From Pinus tabuliformis (taxonomy: Eukaryota > Streptophyta > Pinopsida > Pinales > Pinaceae), in assembly GCA_031772625.1 (NCBI GenBank), contig CM062805.1, positions 803,115,592-803,179,591 of the forward strand: a stretch of DNA of 64,000 nucleotides, in the 5' to 3' direction. Below are positions 10,887-23,290 of this stretch, one piece after another; position 1 is the stretch's first letter; the number at the start of each line of letters is the position of its first letter. A program made the translations under genes and the position numbers. Under the pieces are notes generated by a model. That model had not been told where the DNA came from. It did not search any database and worked only from the letters and a program-made list of their open reading frames with translations.

Positions 10887-11514
10887 CCTAACAACTCCTC
10901 AATTTTTCCATGGCCTTTAAGGATTTTGAGCCATTGTTGGTATTTGAGAAGAGGAATATGTCATAGTGGTTGAAGGTGATTGGGTGGAGGAAGATGGAGT
11001 TCCAATACCTGTGTGAATCATGATCTGGAGTTGTGAGATGGATGATTGGTCTTGTGATGATATGGATGGAATGAATGAACATGATGGTTGTGTTGATGAA
11101 AGAACCTCACTGTGAGATTCAGATAGTGTCTTCTTAGCTTTCTTATGGCTTGGTAGAGGTAATTCGAATGGTGGGATTCCAAACTTTTCACTTTTTTCTC
11201 TAGTTAACTATTGAGATGGGTTAAATTGAGAGCTAACACTATCTTGGGATAACTCAGATTCCTCTTGAGATATCAAAATCCCTTATAATTTATGAATCAA
11301 AGATTGGACTTTAGGGGCTTTAGTAGAAGAAGAATGATCTAGCTCCTTTGGGATTTCAACAGTGGGCTTTGTAGTTATCTTTACAACTTCTCATTTAGGA
11401 TTAGTATGTGATCGCGAAGTTGGAGGTGATCGTGAGGGAGTTTTACTCTTACAATGGCATATTAATTTGGATTTAATTTCCATTCACAATCAAGCCCTCC
11501 TTTTAGCACCAAAA

Positions 11515-12483
11515 TGTTGAAGCCTCGAAAATCATTGCTTACAACATGGGGGAAAACCACCCGGTCTAGAGCTTGGTTGGCAACTTCTTTTCCGTTTGGT
11601 GTAGTGGATCTGACTGGGATAATAGGACCAGTTTCCCAATATAAATTATGATAGTGCTGATGGGGTGATATATGATAGTTGGAAGGAATGTTTAAGCGAA
11701 AAGTAATCTAGTATAAACTAATAATCACATGTATATATCCTAATTTAAACACTATCTAGCTATGACCATACCCGAGAATAAAATTGAAATATGTGATCTA
11801 AAATAATGTCCTAGAGAAATTGGTAATAAAGATCGTTCAACTACAATAAGGAATGAAATCATTTTAACAATAATCATTTCGGATAAATAGTTAGCCGAAA
11901 CAATTGTGAACGATATATCGCATAAAAAATTATTCATATATTCAACATGAAATTTAGGCCATCACCATACAAAAGTTCAATAATGCTAGCCAAGATTTAA
12001 ACTTTCATACATAAACAATTTGAAGAAAAATTATTGCTTAATACATAAATAAAACAAAATCACAAGATAAAAGTACCATTTGTAATAAGTTCTTTTCATG
12101 TGTTTTAGAAATATCGACCTACTTCCAATCAACCCAACACCATCTAGGAGTACAAAAGTGCAAGTTCAGTAGAATATGCCAGATAAAATGAAAATAAATC
12201 TTGTTCCATTCATTTCATCAGGACTTCCTCAAAGGGACAAAAGTGCATGTTTTGAAGATTGTTTCTGATAAAATTTCTGGACCCCTCTCTAAATGCATGA
12301 GAGGGGTTTAAATACTAAATTATAAATCCTAAGAATATATTATTACAAAAATAGTTGAGGAGGTTTACACGACCTTCCTCAAATTATGTGAAAAAAAAAA
12401 ATAGAAATAAAACATGGTGGCTAACTCCTTTGCATTTGATCTTTTAGATTGTAGATGCCCGTCATTAGTTTGAGTTATGTCGG
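11515..12483 (-). repeat. Probable 5' LTR of element E (right boundary not resolved)
   Basis: The boundary TGTTGAAGCCTCG at 11515 directly follows, on the plus strand, a PBS-like stretch (minus strand TTTTGGTGCTAAAAGGAGGG, 11495-11514). I could not match its tRNA. The next ~950 bp are non-coding, A+T-rich and have a TATA-like motif near 12310 on the minus strand. No second LTR copy is in the window, so the far end toward D (before 12484) is uncertain. Confidence 0.45.
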
Positions 12484-14060
12484 TTAGTCGATTGCAGATT
12501 TCAACTGCTCAGTGAACATGACATCGGTCAGTGTTGGCACCATTTTCTGCATGGAGGTGGTTAGGCATCGCGGGGTCATCCACTGGCTGTAAGGATTAAC
12601 TAAATGTTGCCAGTATGCTTCCCAGTCTAACCTGGTCATTTTCCTAATTGATTTGTCTTTTTCCTCTATTTCCTGCCTCCACTGTTGTTCACGCTATTTT
12701 ACATTCAGAAGAAAAAATGGTACACACTCTGCCACCAGGTTGGCACTGTGTAAATTCTTATTGTTGTTTTCAATAACACTGTTTGTTGTTGTTGCTGTGA
12801 CTGTTGTTGCCTTTTTTGCTTGTCTAAGCCGAGAATCATAGTCTGCAAATAGAATTTCTTTATGTGACTCTTCAAGTTTAGGAAAATCGGCCTTCCTCCC
12901 GTCCTCTAAATTCTTCCAAGTGATGAAGTTAGAAAATATTTTCAAGACTTCATCATATTCAAGTCTCACGTCAACGACATGACTCGTTAACTTGTCACTA
13001 GTCTCGCAATAAGGACTCAACTTTGAGACCTTCTGGAATAGAACTTGTTTTTGGTGCATTAGCTAGGAGTTAAGGCTGATCATTTCAATTATAAACTGAT
13101 CAATTTTCGGTCTTTCCTTATACTTATCTATTATTTCTTCTATCTTTGCTTCATTTTCTGTGAATTTGGCTTGATGTTTTATTTGCATTTGCTCAAATTC
13201 TTGTTGGAGCTTGGATATTTGTAATTCCACTTGTTGGTTAGATTTTTCTTGCTCTCACTGTTGTTCCAACAGTAAAGTTTTATTTTCCTTATGTCTGAGC
13301 AACATTTGTAACTTTGTTTCTTTATCAATAGTCGTTGTAGCATCTACTCCTACAAACTATGACAGTCTAGTAAGGTTCTCAAATGGGTCAATGGGTGAAT
13401 ATTTGGAGTAGTAGCAACTATAGCATCCAAATTCCTCTTCTTTATTTTCCTTTTGAAGATAGCTTTGTGGGTTGGGCTATAGAACACATCTAAAGGAGGA
13501 ATCTCTTCAATTCTCAAAACAATTTCACAGGTAGGAGTGGCAGGAATGTGCTCTACCTCTTGAGTACTTACAATTTTATTTCCTGTAATTTCTTGAGTTT
13601 CTTTGTGTTGTGGAGTCTGTAGCTCAAATTCTTGTCCCTCTATATGGATATTTTCACTAAAATTCTCCCATTCTTTCTCTAAATCAATCATGAGGGTTTT
13701 TTTTGACTGGGTGGAGGTGGAGTGAATTTCAGCTTGTTTCTTAGCTGACATTTTCTCAACTACTTTTTTTGTAGATCCAGATGTATCCTTTTCTAACTCC
13801 TTACCTTTACTTCCCCCATTCTCTGACTGTTGCTCTGAATGCTCTCACTCCCTAGTAGACTTCTCTTTAGACTCTTCTTCAAAATCATCATTAGAATTTT
13901 ATCTGGAGCTCTCTTCTATGATTACACTGGGAGTTGACTCCCTTATTGGTTCAAACTATAATTGGTCCAATGGGACCTTTAACAATCTCCTTTCTATGTA
14001 TTCATGAAAGGCTTCAAGATCTTCTGGGTCAAAAAGTAGTGATGCCACATGCTTCACATC
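12484..14060 (-). pseudogene. C-terminal half of coding sequence D, second tandem copy
   Basis: Same sequence as 1-1052 plus 530 bp further left. The C-terminal segment (QWRQEIEEKDKSIRKMTRL ... LTDVMFTEQLKSAID) ends at stop 12484-12486 and reads on past an in-frame stop at 12694. A 28-bp deletion near 13405 shifts the frame relative to the first copy. Joining across element A gives the continuous reading ETFIDV-KHVASLLFDPED (26819 side to 14055 side), showing that A entered a coding sequence. The order is globular N-terminus, acidic linker, coiled coil, C-terminal tail. No family was recognised. Confidence 0.65.
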
Positions 14061-15664
14061 TGATGCAAGAGAATTCTTCAAGGTTTATAACACCTAAGAG
14101 GCTTATCACACATTTACTAAAGGGAATGGGTTCCATTAGTAATTTATTTATTTTTCCAAGTTTATTTTGAGTTTTGAAGAGATTAGAATGTAATTTGATT
14201 AATGGAGAATATGTTGTGAATGTAGAGATCTTAGAGAAATTTGAGTAATCCTAGGGAGAATGAAGATTTGAGGGATTTAAATGATTAATTTGGGTTTTTG
14301 TTAGAGAAAGGGTTGGAGTTCGAGAGATACTTTGGTAGAGAGTGAGAGATTGTTGGCTCTGAACTAAATTGGTTCATGAATCCGTTTATGTATAAATTGT
14401 GATCTTTTGAATAATTTGAGAGGTTAGCCAGAGCTTAGTTAGAGGCTAGCTAAGCGTTAGAGAGATAGAGGATAGTAAGAGAAAGAGTGATGAGTTAGGA
14501 AGAGTAATAGATGGATTTTATGGAAAATAACTAAAACAGTCGAATGTGACTATTTTCCTTGTAAATATTTTATAAAAATACCAAAACAATGTGTATTTGT
14601 ATATATCATGTGTGGGAATTTGTGTCTATATGTGTCTTAATAGCCTTATGGTGCATTGACTGTGAACCTAAGAAATATTGTGGAATTTTTGTGTTGAATA
14701 GCATGAATGACTGGGGGACTTTCCTTTAGAGTATTAATATTTAATTGTCTAATAAAACCTGTGTATAGGCATGTAGAGATGGATTTCCTTTTTGAATGGA
14801 CAAATATATCAGCGGAAGCGAGCACAATTTGTTTTCACAGTAGAGAGAGGAAGATTGAGAACTATCTTCTCTAGTGGAGGATGTAGGCTTTTTCCAGCTT
14901 CCTAAAGGATGATAAAGAGATAGCGAAGGTGAATGGACAATGGAGATTAGGTCGCATCATTGGAAATGGAGGATGGACGGCTCAGATTAAGGTGCAGATC
15001 GCATGTTAAATTAGTCAACACTTCACAAGTCAACAGTCGACGACGTTTATAGTAGGTGGTATCTCGTGTGGGTAAGAAAGTGGTAACCGATATTTCTAAA
15101 TTTCATGCGATTAGCCTAAGTGAACGACATGTAGCACATGATGGAAAAGGAAAACAACTTTTCTCGTGTCCTCTCAACTAAATATTGATCATGCTAGAAT
15201 TTGCATGAGATTGTGTGACATTCGTTCGATTGGACGGGTTGCATCAATGGTTTAGATCGTCCGCGCTACTTGGCGAGCAGACAACACGATAGTCATTGGA
15301 TCAGCATTGAACCAATGGTGGAGATCATGGTGCGGAATAAACTTCACAATTCGAAAGGTTTATGAGAGAAGTGTTAAGTCAATGAAAAGTAAACCAATTT
15401 GTTTGCAATGTTAAAAAGAGGAGGACATGTGTTGGCTCAGTGCTTAAATTATGGTATAGAGTTCTATTATGGGTATTCACGCCGGGAGGTCCCACAAGCC
15501 TTGTAGAAAAGGGCTATGGAATATTTCGTTTAATAAAATTAATTTAGTAGAAATTCTTCGCCTGTGGAATTAATTGAAAGAATCAAAGCATTAACCTGGG
15601 TTATATAGCAGGGTTTAGTGTTAACCTTACATAATTGTTGGGTTAAAGAACTAGCTCTGCATCA
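14061..15664 (+). repeat. 5' LTR of element A, second copy
   Basis: 1604 bp, TGATGCAAG to CTGCATCA. It is followed after ATTT by the initiator-tRNA PBS at 15669 (TGGTATCAGAGC). Confidence 0.9.
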
Positions 15665-16555
15665 ATTTTGGTATCAGAGCAGAGACTAATGCTCTGTGGA
15701 GATTGGTTGAAAGATTGAATTTTATTCTCAAAATGTGCAGAATTGAATTGGTAATAGATTCAAATATAGAGGGATATGATCTGGAAGGAATTGGTATTGG
15801 GAGATCAGAACACAAGATTTTATGCAGAGAAGAATTCTGAAATGTTATAGGCAATGAATAATTTAATTGGTTCATTCAAGATAGACTGTGGAAAATGGGA
15901 TTTGAGCAAGACAGGATCAGCAAGGATCGTGTAGGTTTTAAAACTTCCATGATGTATGTAGGTGAATGCAAGTAGTAGGTAATGAAGTTTTAGCTAGGTA
16001 GTTGTGACAAAGAAGTGAAGGAATTACAGCAGAGATATTGTAAGGAAATAAAGTGAATATGGATGTACTCAACAAGAAAAAAAATTCAGCTGAAAGAAGA
16101 ACTAAAGTGCAGACAGTGAAAAGTAAAGCAACATGTGTATTGCCAAGCCAGTGAAAGGTTAAAGAGATGTATCATCAGGTATGAGTTGTATTTTGATGAT
16201 TGGTTCATTTGAATTTTTTTTATAAGGGAATATAATGATAGCAGCAACACACTATAATAGGTTGTGTAAAGAAAGGGAGGAGTTGTCTTAGTGGCAGTCA
16301 ACCTAAATATTCCAGCTGAAAGTTGAACATGCAGGAAAATTAAACTGTTCTCAAGAGAAGGTGAGTAGAAAATATAAGCCTAAAAAGAGCCGAAGAGAGT
16401 GCTCAAGAGGTTCCATAGATAGAGAACTAGTGCTTGCCAAAAGACCAAGTTCAGAGAAGGAATTGGTGAGGTAAGTGATAGTAGGGAGGACTTGCTATTG
16501 CAGAGGCTTAGTGAAGCTCATAGTGAGTGAGGAATGCATAGAGTGAGATGAGAAA
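15665..16555 (+). other. PBS and untranslated leader of A, second copy
   Basis: The PBS is at 15669-15684. The rest is a non-coding purine-rich leader matching 2657-3547, with no further feature recognised. Confidence 0.6.
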
Positions 16556-19193
16556 ATGACTACTGATAGTCATAATAGGGGTTCAAATAGAAGCCACAAA
16601 AAAATAAAGGATGATGCCAAGGAAAATGGAAAAGGAGAGGAGATGAGTCAAAAGATATTTGACATAGACATTGCAGAATTGAAATCTAGTGTGGATGCCA
16701 TAATAACGCTGCTAGAAAAATGTGAAAAGAACCAAAGTTATGGTTGGACTATGAAGAGAAAGAAGATAAAGTGGAAGTTGTTCCAGAAATAGATAAAGAG
16801 GAGAATGTATATCAAATTAAGAGAAGACCTCAAAGTAGCTGAGCTAGAGATGGAAGATGACTATTATAGACCTGAGCAAGAAGATTACCTTACTGAGGAA
16901 GGAATAATTGATGATTTTTTGAACTATTGGACAAGTTTGAATCAACAGAGAGAAGTGATGATTGAAACATCAAAGAAATAGGAGCCTAGTATTTTTGAAA
17001 CTGATGATTTGTGTATGTATGCAGGTGATGAACAACCTTTAGAAAATATGTTTATGTAGGTTGCTGAAGAAATGAAATTGTTAGAAGAGATGGATGTAAT
17101 AGAATAGTTCTTTATTGAAAATGTATTCAAATACACTAAATATGGACAAATGTTGAAGACTACTAAAGAATTTGAGGATGATGAATCTAATAAGACTTGG
17201 AAAAAAGATGGAAGGCAGTCTGAAGACAAAAGGAAATTTCAGATTGCCAAAGGAGAAGTAGAAAAGAGGTATGAAGATAACCTTATGACAGGAGAAAACA
17301 AGAGTGTATGTGCAGTACAAACACTTGAGGTAATGGAATTATCTCTTCAATTTTTATTCAAAATTTATGAACTTGCATTGATAGTTAATGGACAAGAAAT
17401 TGTCTTGGAAGGACATAGTGCAACATTAATGGAAAGGACCCTTATTAAATATTGCACTATGGAAGATGACAAAACAGAAATTTATAAGGAAAATTCAGTC
17501 CAAGGAGGCAAATTTAATCCATTAAAGTCTTTGAAGAAGAAAGGAAAAGAGGACAATCACGAACTTAAAGAGAGGTTGGTAGAGACTGATGCACAACAGA
17601 AAAATGAAGACAATGTTATTTGTACAAGTTGCAAAAAGATTAAGGGGGAATGTAATCAACAACTTGGAAAGAGACAGACAATCTCAGAGGATGAAGTCAA
17701 GGATGCTTTTGTGAACTAAGCATTTGCAGTAAGCAGCAAAGGAGTTCAATGGAATATGACATTCATGGCATTGACAATAATTTTTACTATTGTATAATGG
17801 ACTTTACAGTGGAATGGAAAATCTATTGTATATGGTGATTTTGTTTCCTGTATAGAAACAAAGAGAACTTTAGGTTCTAAAATAAAAGATTGGCAGATTT
17901 TGATTGAAAAGAAAGAGGAATGGAAAAGGAAACGTAGTGTCTTACAGATTGGTAGGGAAGAAACATCAAGAATGAAAAGAAGTGTGAAAGGAAGGAAGGC
18001 CAAAGAGAAGAGTAGAGAACAAAATTCAGAAATTAGAGAGAATTGAGAACAAATTGAAGACAAAGAAGACTTTTTCAAGACAAGACAACATGACAAGTTT
18101 GGCATGTCATATGCATATCAAGAGGATGACAAATCAGAGAAATTATGGAGAAGAATTAATGGAAAATGTAATGTATTTCCTGATTTTGAATTATTAATTG
18201 TTGAATGTGGTTTCCATGATGAAGGACAAACTACTCTTGGACATATGTTTGCACAAGTAAACATAAAGAAGTATCTAAGTTCTAGAAATGCAAAAATCCA
18301 TTTTTCCTTATGGACCCAAGAAGATGGGAGAAAGAACCTAGTTGGCTCAAAAGTTCTAGATGAAGGAAGAAGAGTTGGCATAGCTCTTAAACAAGTCATT
18401 ACAGAAGAGAAATAAAATTGCAGAGGATGTGAAAGTACAGTCCATAAACATATTTTGTTTTTAATCCAAAGAACATTGGAATATCAACAATTTATTTTGA
18501 AGTTGCAATTGAAAATTGGGATGAACAGTTCAGTTAAATTTAATACGAATATGGAGGAAATTGAACAAGGTTCAATAACTAAAATATTTGCAATTGGTGG
18601 ACAGTGTGTGGTTGAAAGGTTATATGTTCTTGTATCAAACAAGAACCAATCTTATTTTGGGATTGAGAGAATTCTAATCAAGATATTGGATAGGTGGATG
18701 ATGAAAACTATAAAGGTGATGAGCATGAGGAATTTTCAAAGTCAGCAAGTCAAGGAAAGATGGAAGGATATACAGGACAACATAAATAAAATGGTTTATA
18801 GACAGAAGAGGATGTTGGTGATTGGGTCAGAAATTAGAATGAATAGTCAAGTATAAGACAGTGGAAAATACATAAAGGTGGAGCTCAATTCTATTGAGAT
18901 GATGACAAGACAGCAACAGAAAAAGGAACAAAAATTTGTGTTGTTTAAGGAGTTGTTTATGCAGGATATCAACACCAAAACATTATGCAAGGGAGATTCT
19001 TATGAAAGAAGAGAAAAAGGACATCCACAACACAAATTTTGGCATCTAGGAGAAAGATAGAAGGAAGTGAATGCATCTGCAATTGAAAGAGGTCAGACAT
19101 CCAATTGGAAGATGAAATTTGATGAATTTTATAACAGAGGAAGTGGGAAGACTCATGAACAGGAGTCCATGAATTATTTCAACCTGCGGAGTC
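16556..19193 (+). pseudogene. Long unrecognised ORF of element A, second copy
   Basis: Homologue of 3548-6182 in a single frame apart from stops. Differences are informative. Copy one has TAA at 3989 where this copy reads GAA. Copy one has TGA at 4958 where this copy reads TCA. This copy has TAG at 17056 where copy one reads CAG. A codon-sized 3-bp difference lies near 18947. The stops at the LFQK, IETSKK, DVIE, AFVN, REN, TEEK, SQV and LGER positions are shared, so they predate the duplication. A further TAA near 17795 sits where copy one reads AAG. The inferred product is charged and Lys/Glu-rich, with no known domain. Confidence 0.65.
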
Positions 19194-19463
19194 TGATGCA
19201 GGAACATTCTTCAAGGTTTATAAGACCTAAAAGTCTTATCACACATTTACTAAAGGGAGTGGGTTCCCTTAATTATTTATTTATTTTCCCAAGTTTATTT
19301 TGAGTTTTGAAGAGATTGGAATGTAATTTGATTAATGGAGAGTATGTCGTGAATGTAGAGATCTTAGAGACAATTGAGTAATCCAAGGAAGAGTGAGGAT
19401 TTGAGGGATTTAAATGATTAATTTGGGTTTCTATTTGAGAAAAGAGTGGAGCTGGAGAGATAA
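19194..19463 (+). repeat. 3' LTR of A, second copy, left part
   Basis: First 270 bp of the LTR up to the target site GATAA of element B. It continues at 25472. Confidence 0.85.
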
Positions 19464-19797
19464 TGTTATGAAACCAGCTTAAGAAAAAGATATCAAAGAT
19501 GGATCAACGCCTTAGAATTCATCCTCTTCGAGGGGGAAACCTCCTTTACATTACATAAATGAGCAGTTCTTGGATGATACAAATGACAAAACCTCATTTC
19601 TATATATAGGAGTCTAATAAGTCACAATATAACCCAGCCGACCTAACAGTAATAATATAAAGCCACAAAAATAACAATAGAGGGATTCTATGGGGCATAG
19701 TAATAAAAATATGGGGACAATAGGGGCACAAAAATATTAATAAGGGATACAACTACAAAAGTAATGGGGTAATCACTAGTATTATAGGGACCTATCA
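19464..19797 (-). repeat. 3' LTR of B
   Basis: 334 bp with TG...CA ends. Just right of it, read on the minus strand, is the polypurine tract AAGGAGAGGGGCA (19798-19810). Confidence 0.92.
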
Positions 19798-19810
19798 TGC
19801 CCCTCTCCTT

Positions 19811-20012
19811 CAAAAAAAGTGTTGTCCTCAATGCTTGAGTAGTTTTGGATGCTTCTGTATAAAATTCTCATCCTCCGCTGTGGAATCTTCAGTGGATAAG
19901 TTCTTCCACTTGATGAGATACTCTGAAATTGATCGATTTCGTAGCTGTCGAGTTCTTGTTTATGTGACTACTTTTGGTTCCAATATAAATTTTCCTTCCT
20001 GGTCAAGTTCTG
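19811..20012 (-). pseudogene. Chromodomain of B
   Basis: Reads ILEPKVVT-stop-TRTRQLRNRSISEYLIKWKNL, then STEDSTAEDENFIQKHP and a degenerate LLKH tail before the polypurine tract. The EYLIKWKN core is the chromodomain signature. The Trp expected in the TWEDE motif is Ala here, and one internal stop breaks it. It assigns B to the chromoviruses. Confidence 0.85.
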
Positions 20013-21379
20013 AAAATATTGTTTGAACTGGGAGATTTTCGCCTATAACCTTCTTTAAACATGAAAACATGGAAAACTGGGTGCACTCGAGACACTGCAG
20101 GAAGCTCCAATTTGTATGCCATAGTACCAATCTTTTGCAACACCTTGTACAAACCATAATACTTTGGTGATAATTTATTATCCTTCTTAGCTTGCTTGAG
20201 GGACATTTGTTTATATGGTTGTAGCCGTAGGAATATCCAATCACCTACATCAAAACTTCTTTCGCTACGATGCTGATCTGCCTGTTGTTTCATTCTATTA
20301 TGTGCCAACATGATGTTATCCTTTAAGAGTTGGAGGAATTTTTGTTGATGTTCAATGTGATGTTCCACTGCTTGAACCTTAAAATTTTCTCTTAAATATG
20401 ATGTGATGGATGGTGGCTGATATCCATAAAGTGCCATAAATGGGGTCATTTTTGTTGTTGTATGGAAGGAAGTGTTATACCACCATTCATCCAGAGGCAA
20501 CCATTTGACCCATTGTGTCTATTTATCAGATACAAAGCAACAAACATATCCTTCCAAACATTTGTTTACTATCTCAGTTTTCCCATCAGATTGAGGATGA
20601 TAAGATGAGCTATGAGCTAACGAGTACCAAGAAAAGAAAATAATTTTTTCCCAAAATTTCGAGTGAAAATGGGATCTCTGTCACTTACAATAATCTTTGG
20701 GTTTCCATGTAGCTTTTGAACTGTTTCCATAAATGCAATAGAAATTGTACTGGATTTCAATGGATGTGATAATGCACAAAAGTGTGCATATTTGGTAACT
20801 CTGTCAACTACCACCATGATGACACTCTTTCCCTCAGACTTGGGTAAACCTGTGATAAAATCCATTGAAACCTCCTCCCAACATTGGCTTGGAATAGATA
20901 AAGGTTGTAATAGACCTGGGGTCTTAATTGTTTCAACTTTATTTTGTTGGCAAACCAAACATTCCGCAACAAATTTTTGAATATCCAATTTAAGGCCATC
21001 CCAAAAAAATTCCTTCTTAACCATGTGGTAAGTTTTTAAAAATCCTGAGTGCCCTCCTAAGGGAGAAGTGTGCAATTCCATAAGAATCTTTTGTTTGAGT
21101 TGCAAATACTTACAGAGGTATAAGCGATCTTTGTACCATAACGAATCATTTTCCAGCTAAATGTATTAGATGTACTAGAATCTTGTTGTAACTTTTGAAT
21201 AAGTGCCCACACTTCTTCATCATTCTTCCACTCCTCCCTTGCTTCATTTATCCAATTTCGTTGGATAATAGAAATGGCGCACAACAATGCTTCCACATCC
21301 TCATCCTTTCTTGAGAGTGTATCTGCCACCACATTTTGCTTCCTTGTTTTGTAGATGATTTCAAAGTCATAACCCAGCA
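20003..21379 (-). pseudogene. Integrase of chromovirus B
   Basis: HHCC zinc region at 21075-20950 (HTSPLGGHSG ... CLVCQQNK). The DDE core has SMDFITGLPKSEGK near 20865, VSDRDPIFTRNFG near 20670 and, after a frameshift near 20620, HPQSDGKTEIVNK with the Glu near 20570. The C-terminal part at 20500-20020 includes DVGDWIFLRLQPYKQ and HPVFHVFMFKEG. A frameshift near 21115 separates it from RNase H. The catalytic residues are present, but the frames are broken. Confidence 0.87.
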
Positions 21380-23290
21380 TCTTTGTGACCCACTTTTGTT
21401 GCTCTTTAGAGGAAATCTTTGTTCTAAAAAGTATTTAAGGCTATCATGATCCGTTTTTACCTTGAAGTGTCTTCCCATTAGGTAGGGTCGCCATTTCTTA
21501 AGTGCATGTAGTATTGCCAACATTTCCTTCTCATAAATAGATTTGTGTAAAAACTTTCCCTTGATTGGACGACTTTCAAAAGCAATGGTTCTTTCATCTT
21601 GCACTAAAACAACACCAATTCCATTTGCTGAAGCATCACATTCCACAATAAAGGTTTTTGTGAAGTCCAGTGTAGCTAAGACCGGTGCTTGGCAAATTAC
21701 CTCTTTAAGATGTTCGAAGGCCTTTGTTGCTTTTGGAGTCCATGAAAATGCATCTTTATTTAATAATGTTGTTAAAGGTGCTGCTATTCTCCCATAATTC
21801 TTAACAAACTTGCGATAATACCCTGTCAACCCATGAAATCCTCGCAGATACTTTATGGATGTGGGGATTTTCCATTCCTTAATGGATTTAATTTTTCTAG
21901 GGTCTATCTTAACTCCTTCATGAGATACAATATGACCCAGATATTCCACCTCTTGTACTCCAAAGAAACATTTGGATCTTTTTGCATATAATTGTTTCTC
22001 CTCCAATAGTTGTAGCACCCTGTCAACATGTTCAACATGATCCTTCCAAGACTTGTTGTAGATTAGTATATCATCAAAAAATATTAACACAAATTTTTTA
22101 AGGAAGGGTTTGAAAATGTAATTCATCAAACCTTGAAATGTAGAAGGTGCATTGGTAAGGCCAAAAGGCATGACCAAAAATTCATAATGACCCTCATGAT
22201 TTCTAAATGTTGTTTTTGGAATGTCTTCAGTCTTCATTTTGATTTAATGATATCCTGAATGAAGATCCAACTTGATGAAGTAAATTGATCCATGCAATTC
22301 ATCCAATAATTCATCAATGACAGGAATGGGAAACTTATCGTTAATAGTGAGCTTGTTGAACTCCCTATAATCCAGAAACATGCACCATGATCCATCCTTC
22401 TTGTGCACCAATACTATTGGAGCAGAGAAATAACTTTGACTAGGTTGAATTATACCAGCCTCTAGAATTTCTGCAACCATACGTTCAATTTCACTCTTTT
22501 GGGCATAGGGATATCTGTACATCCTGATGTTTGGAGGAACACTTCCTGGAATCAGATGAATAGCATGATCATGATCACGAATAGGTGGGAGACCTTTGGG
22601 AGTCTCAAATACCTTGGAATGATTGTCCAAGACATTTTCGAGATCTGGAGAAATAGATGATTTGGATGTGGAAACATCTAGTGAACATAATTGTGCAATT
22701 ACACCTCTTTGTTCCTTTTTTAGAAGATTTGTCATACCATTAGAGCTGATTCTCTTTCTCGGTTTCCTTGCAATACCCCTTAATTCAACTTCCTTTCCTT
22801 CCGTAGAAAATTTCATGAAAAGTTCTTGAAAATTAAAAGATATTGTACCCAAGGATTGTAGCCATTGGACTCCTAGTACAACATCAGCACCTCCCATTGG
22901 AATGGAAAGCATTGGGCTAGTCAATACATACTCTCCCATGGATAGCTTGATATTATGGCACTTTCTAGAGAAATTTATCATTCCTCCATTTGCAATCATC
23001 ACTTGACACTCTAGTGTTGGATATAGGAAGCAATTCAATTCCTTTTCTACCTTACAATGAATAAACATCGACAGAATGAACATGATACTGTGGATAATCC
23101 GGATCAAGCTACTCCAAGAAACAACCACAAAAGCTTAAAATATAACAAAATTGTGGGTATTTCCTCAATCAATCAACACTATTACCTTTTTCTTCTTGAT
23201 TTTTCCTTCTATCTTGATGGTTTGAGGAGTGGTAATTCCAGCCAATGCATTACAAGATATGGTTGAATTCATTTCTTCTTTATCTAGGCT
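21380..23290 (-). pseudogene. Protease, reverse transcriptase and RNase H of chromovirus B
   Basis: Same frame as gag. The end of protease is seen as GGADVVLGVQWLQSLG near 22890; the catalytic DSG is not readable. RT begins near 22600 (HAIHLIPGSVPPN, YPYAQKSEIERMV, SQSYFSAPIVLVHKKDGSW) and has the metal-binding motif as FFDD near 22075-22064 (usually YxDD). RNase H begins near 21670 (FIVECDASANGIGVVL) and contains SIYEKEMLAI and a DHDSLKYFLEQRF motif. One stop at 22241 lies in LHSGYH-IKMKTED. A frameshift follows FLEQRF near 21400. It converts RNA to cDNA in particles. Confidence 0.88.

Larger units (their letters stand above)
8436..11514 (-). mobile_element. Tat-type Ty3/gypsy remnant E (gag, protease, archaeal-type RNase H)
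   Basis: Minus-strand order: a PBS-like site next to a putative LTR end (11515), gag, protease, then an RNase H-like domain directly after protease. The element stops at the tandem junction 8435/8436, so RT, the second RNase H, integrase and the 3' LTR are missing here. Many stops show it is old. The linker motif RPSIPDN plus NWRVFNND near 8550-8490 corresponds to PSIPVNLKNWQIFDDD in element I (29960-30020). The two are therefore of the same lineage. Confidence 0.75.
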
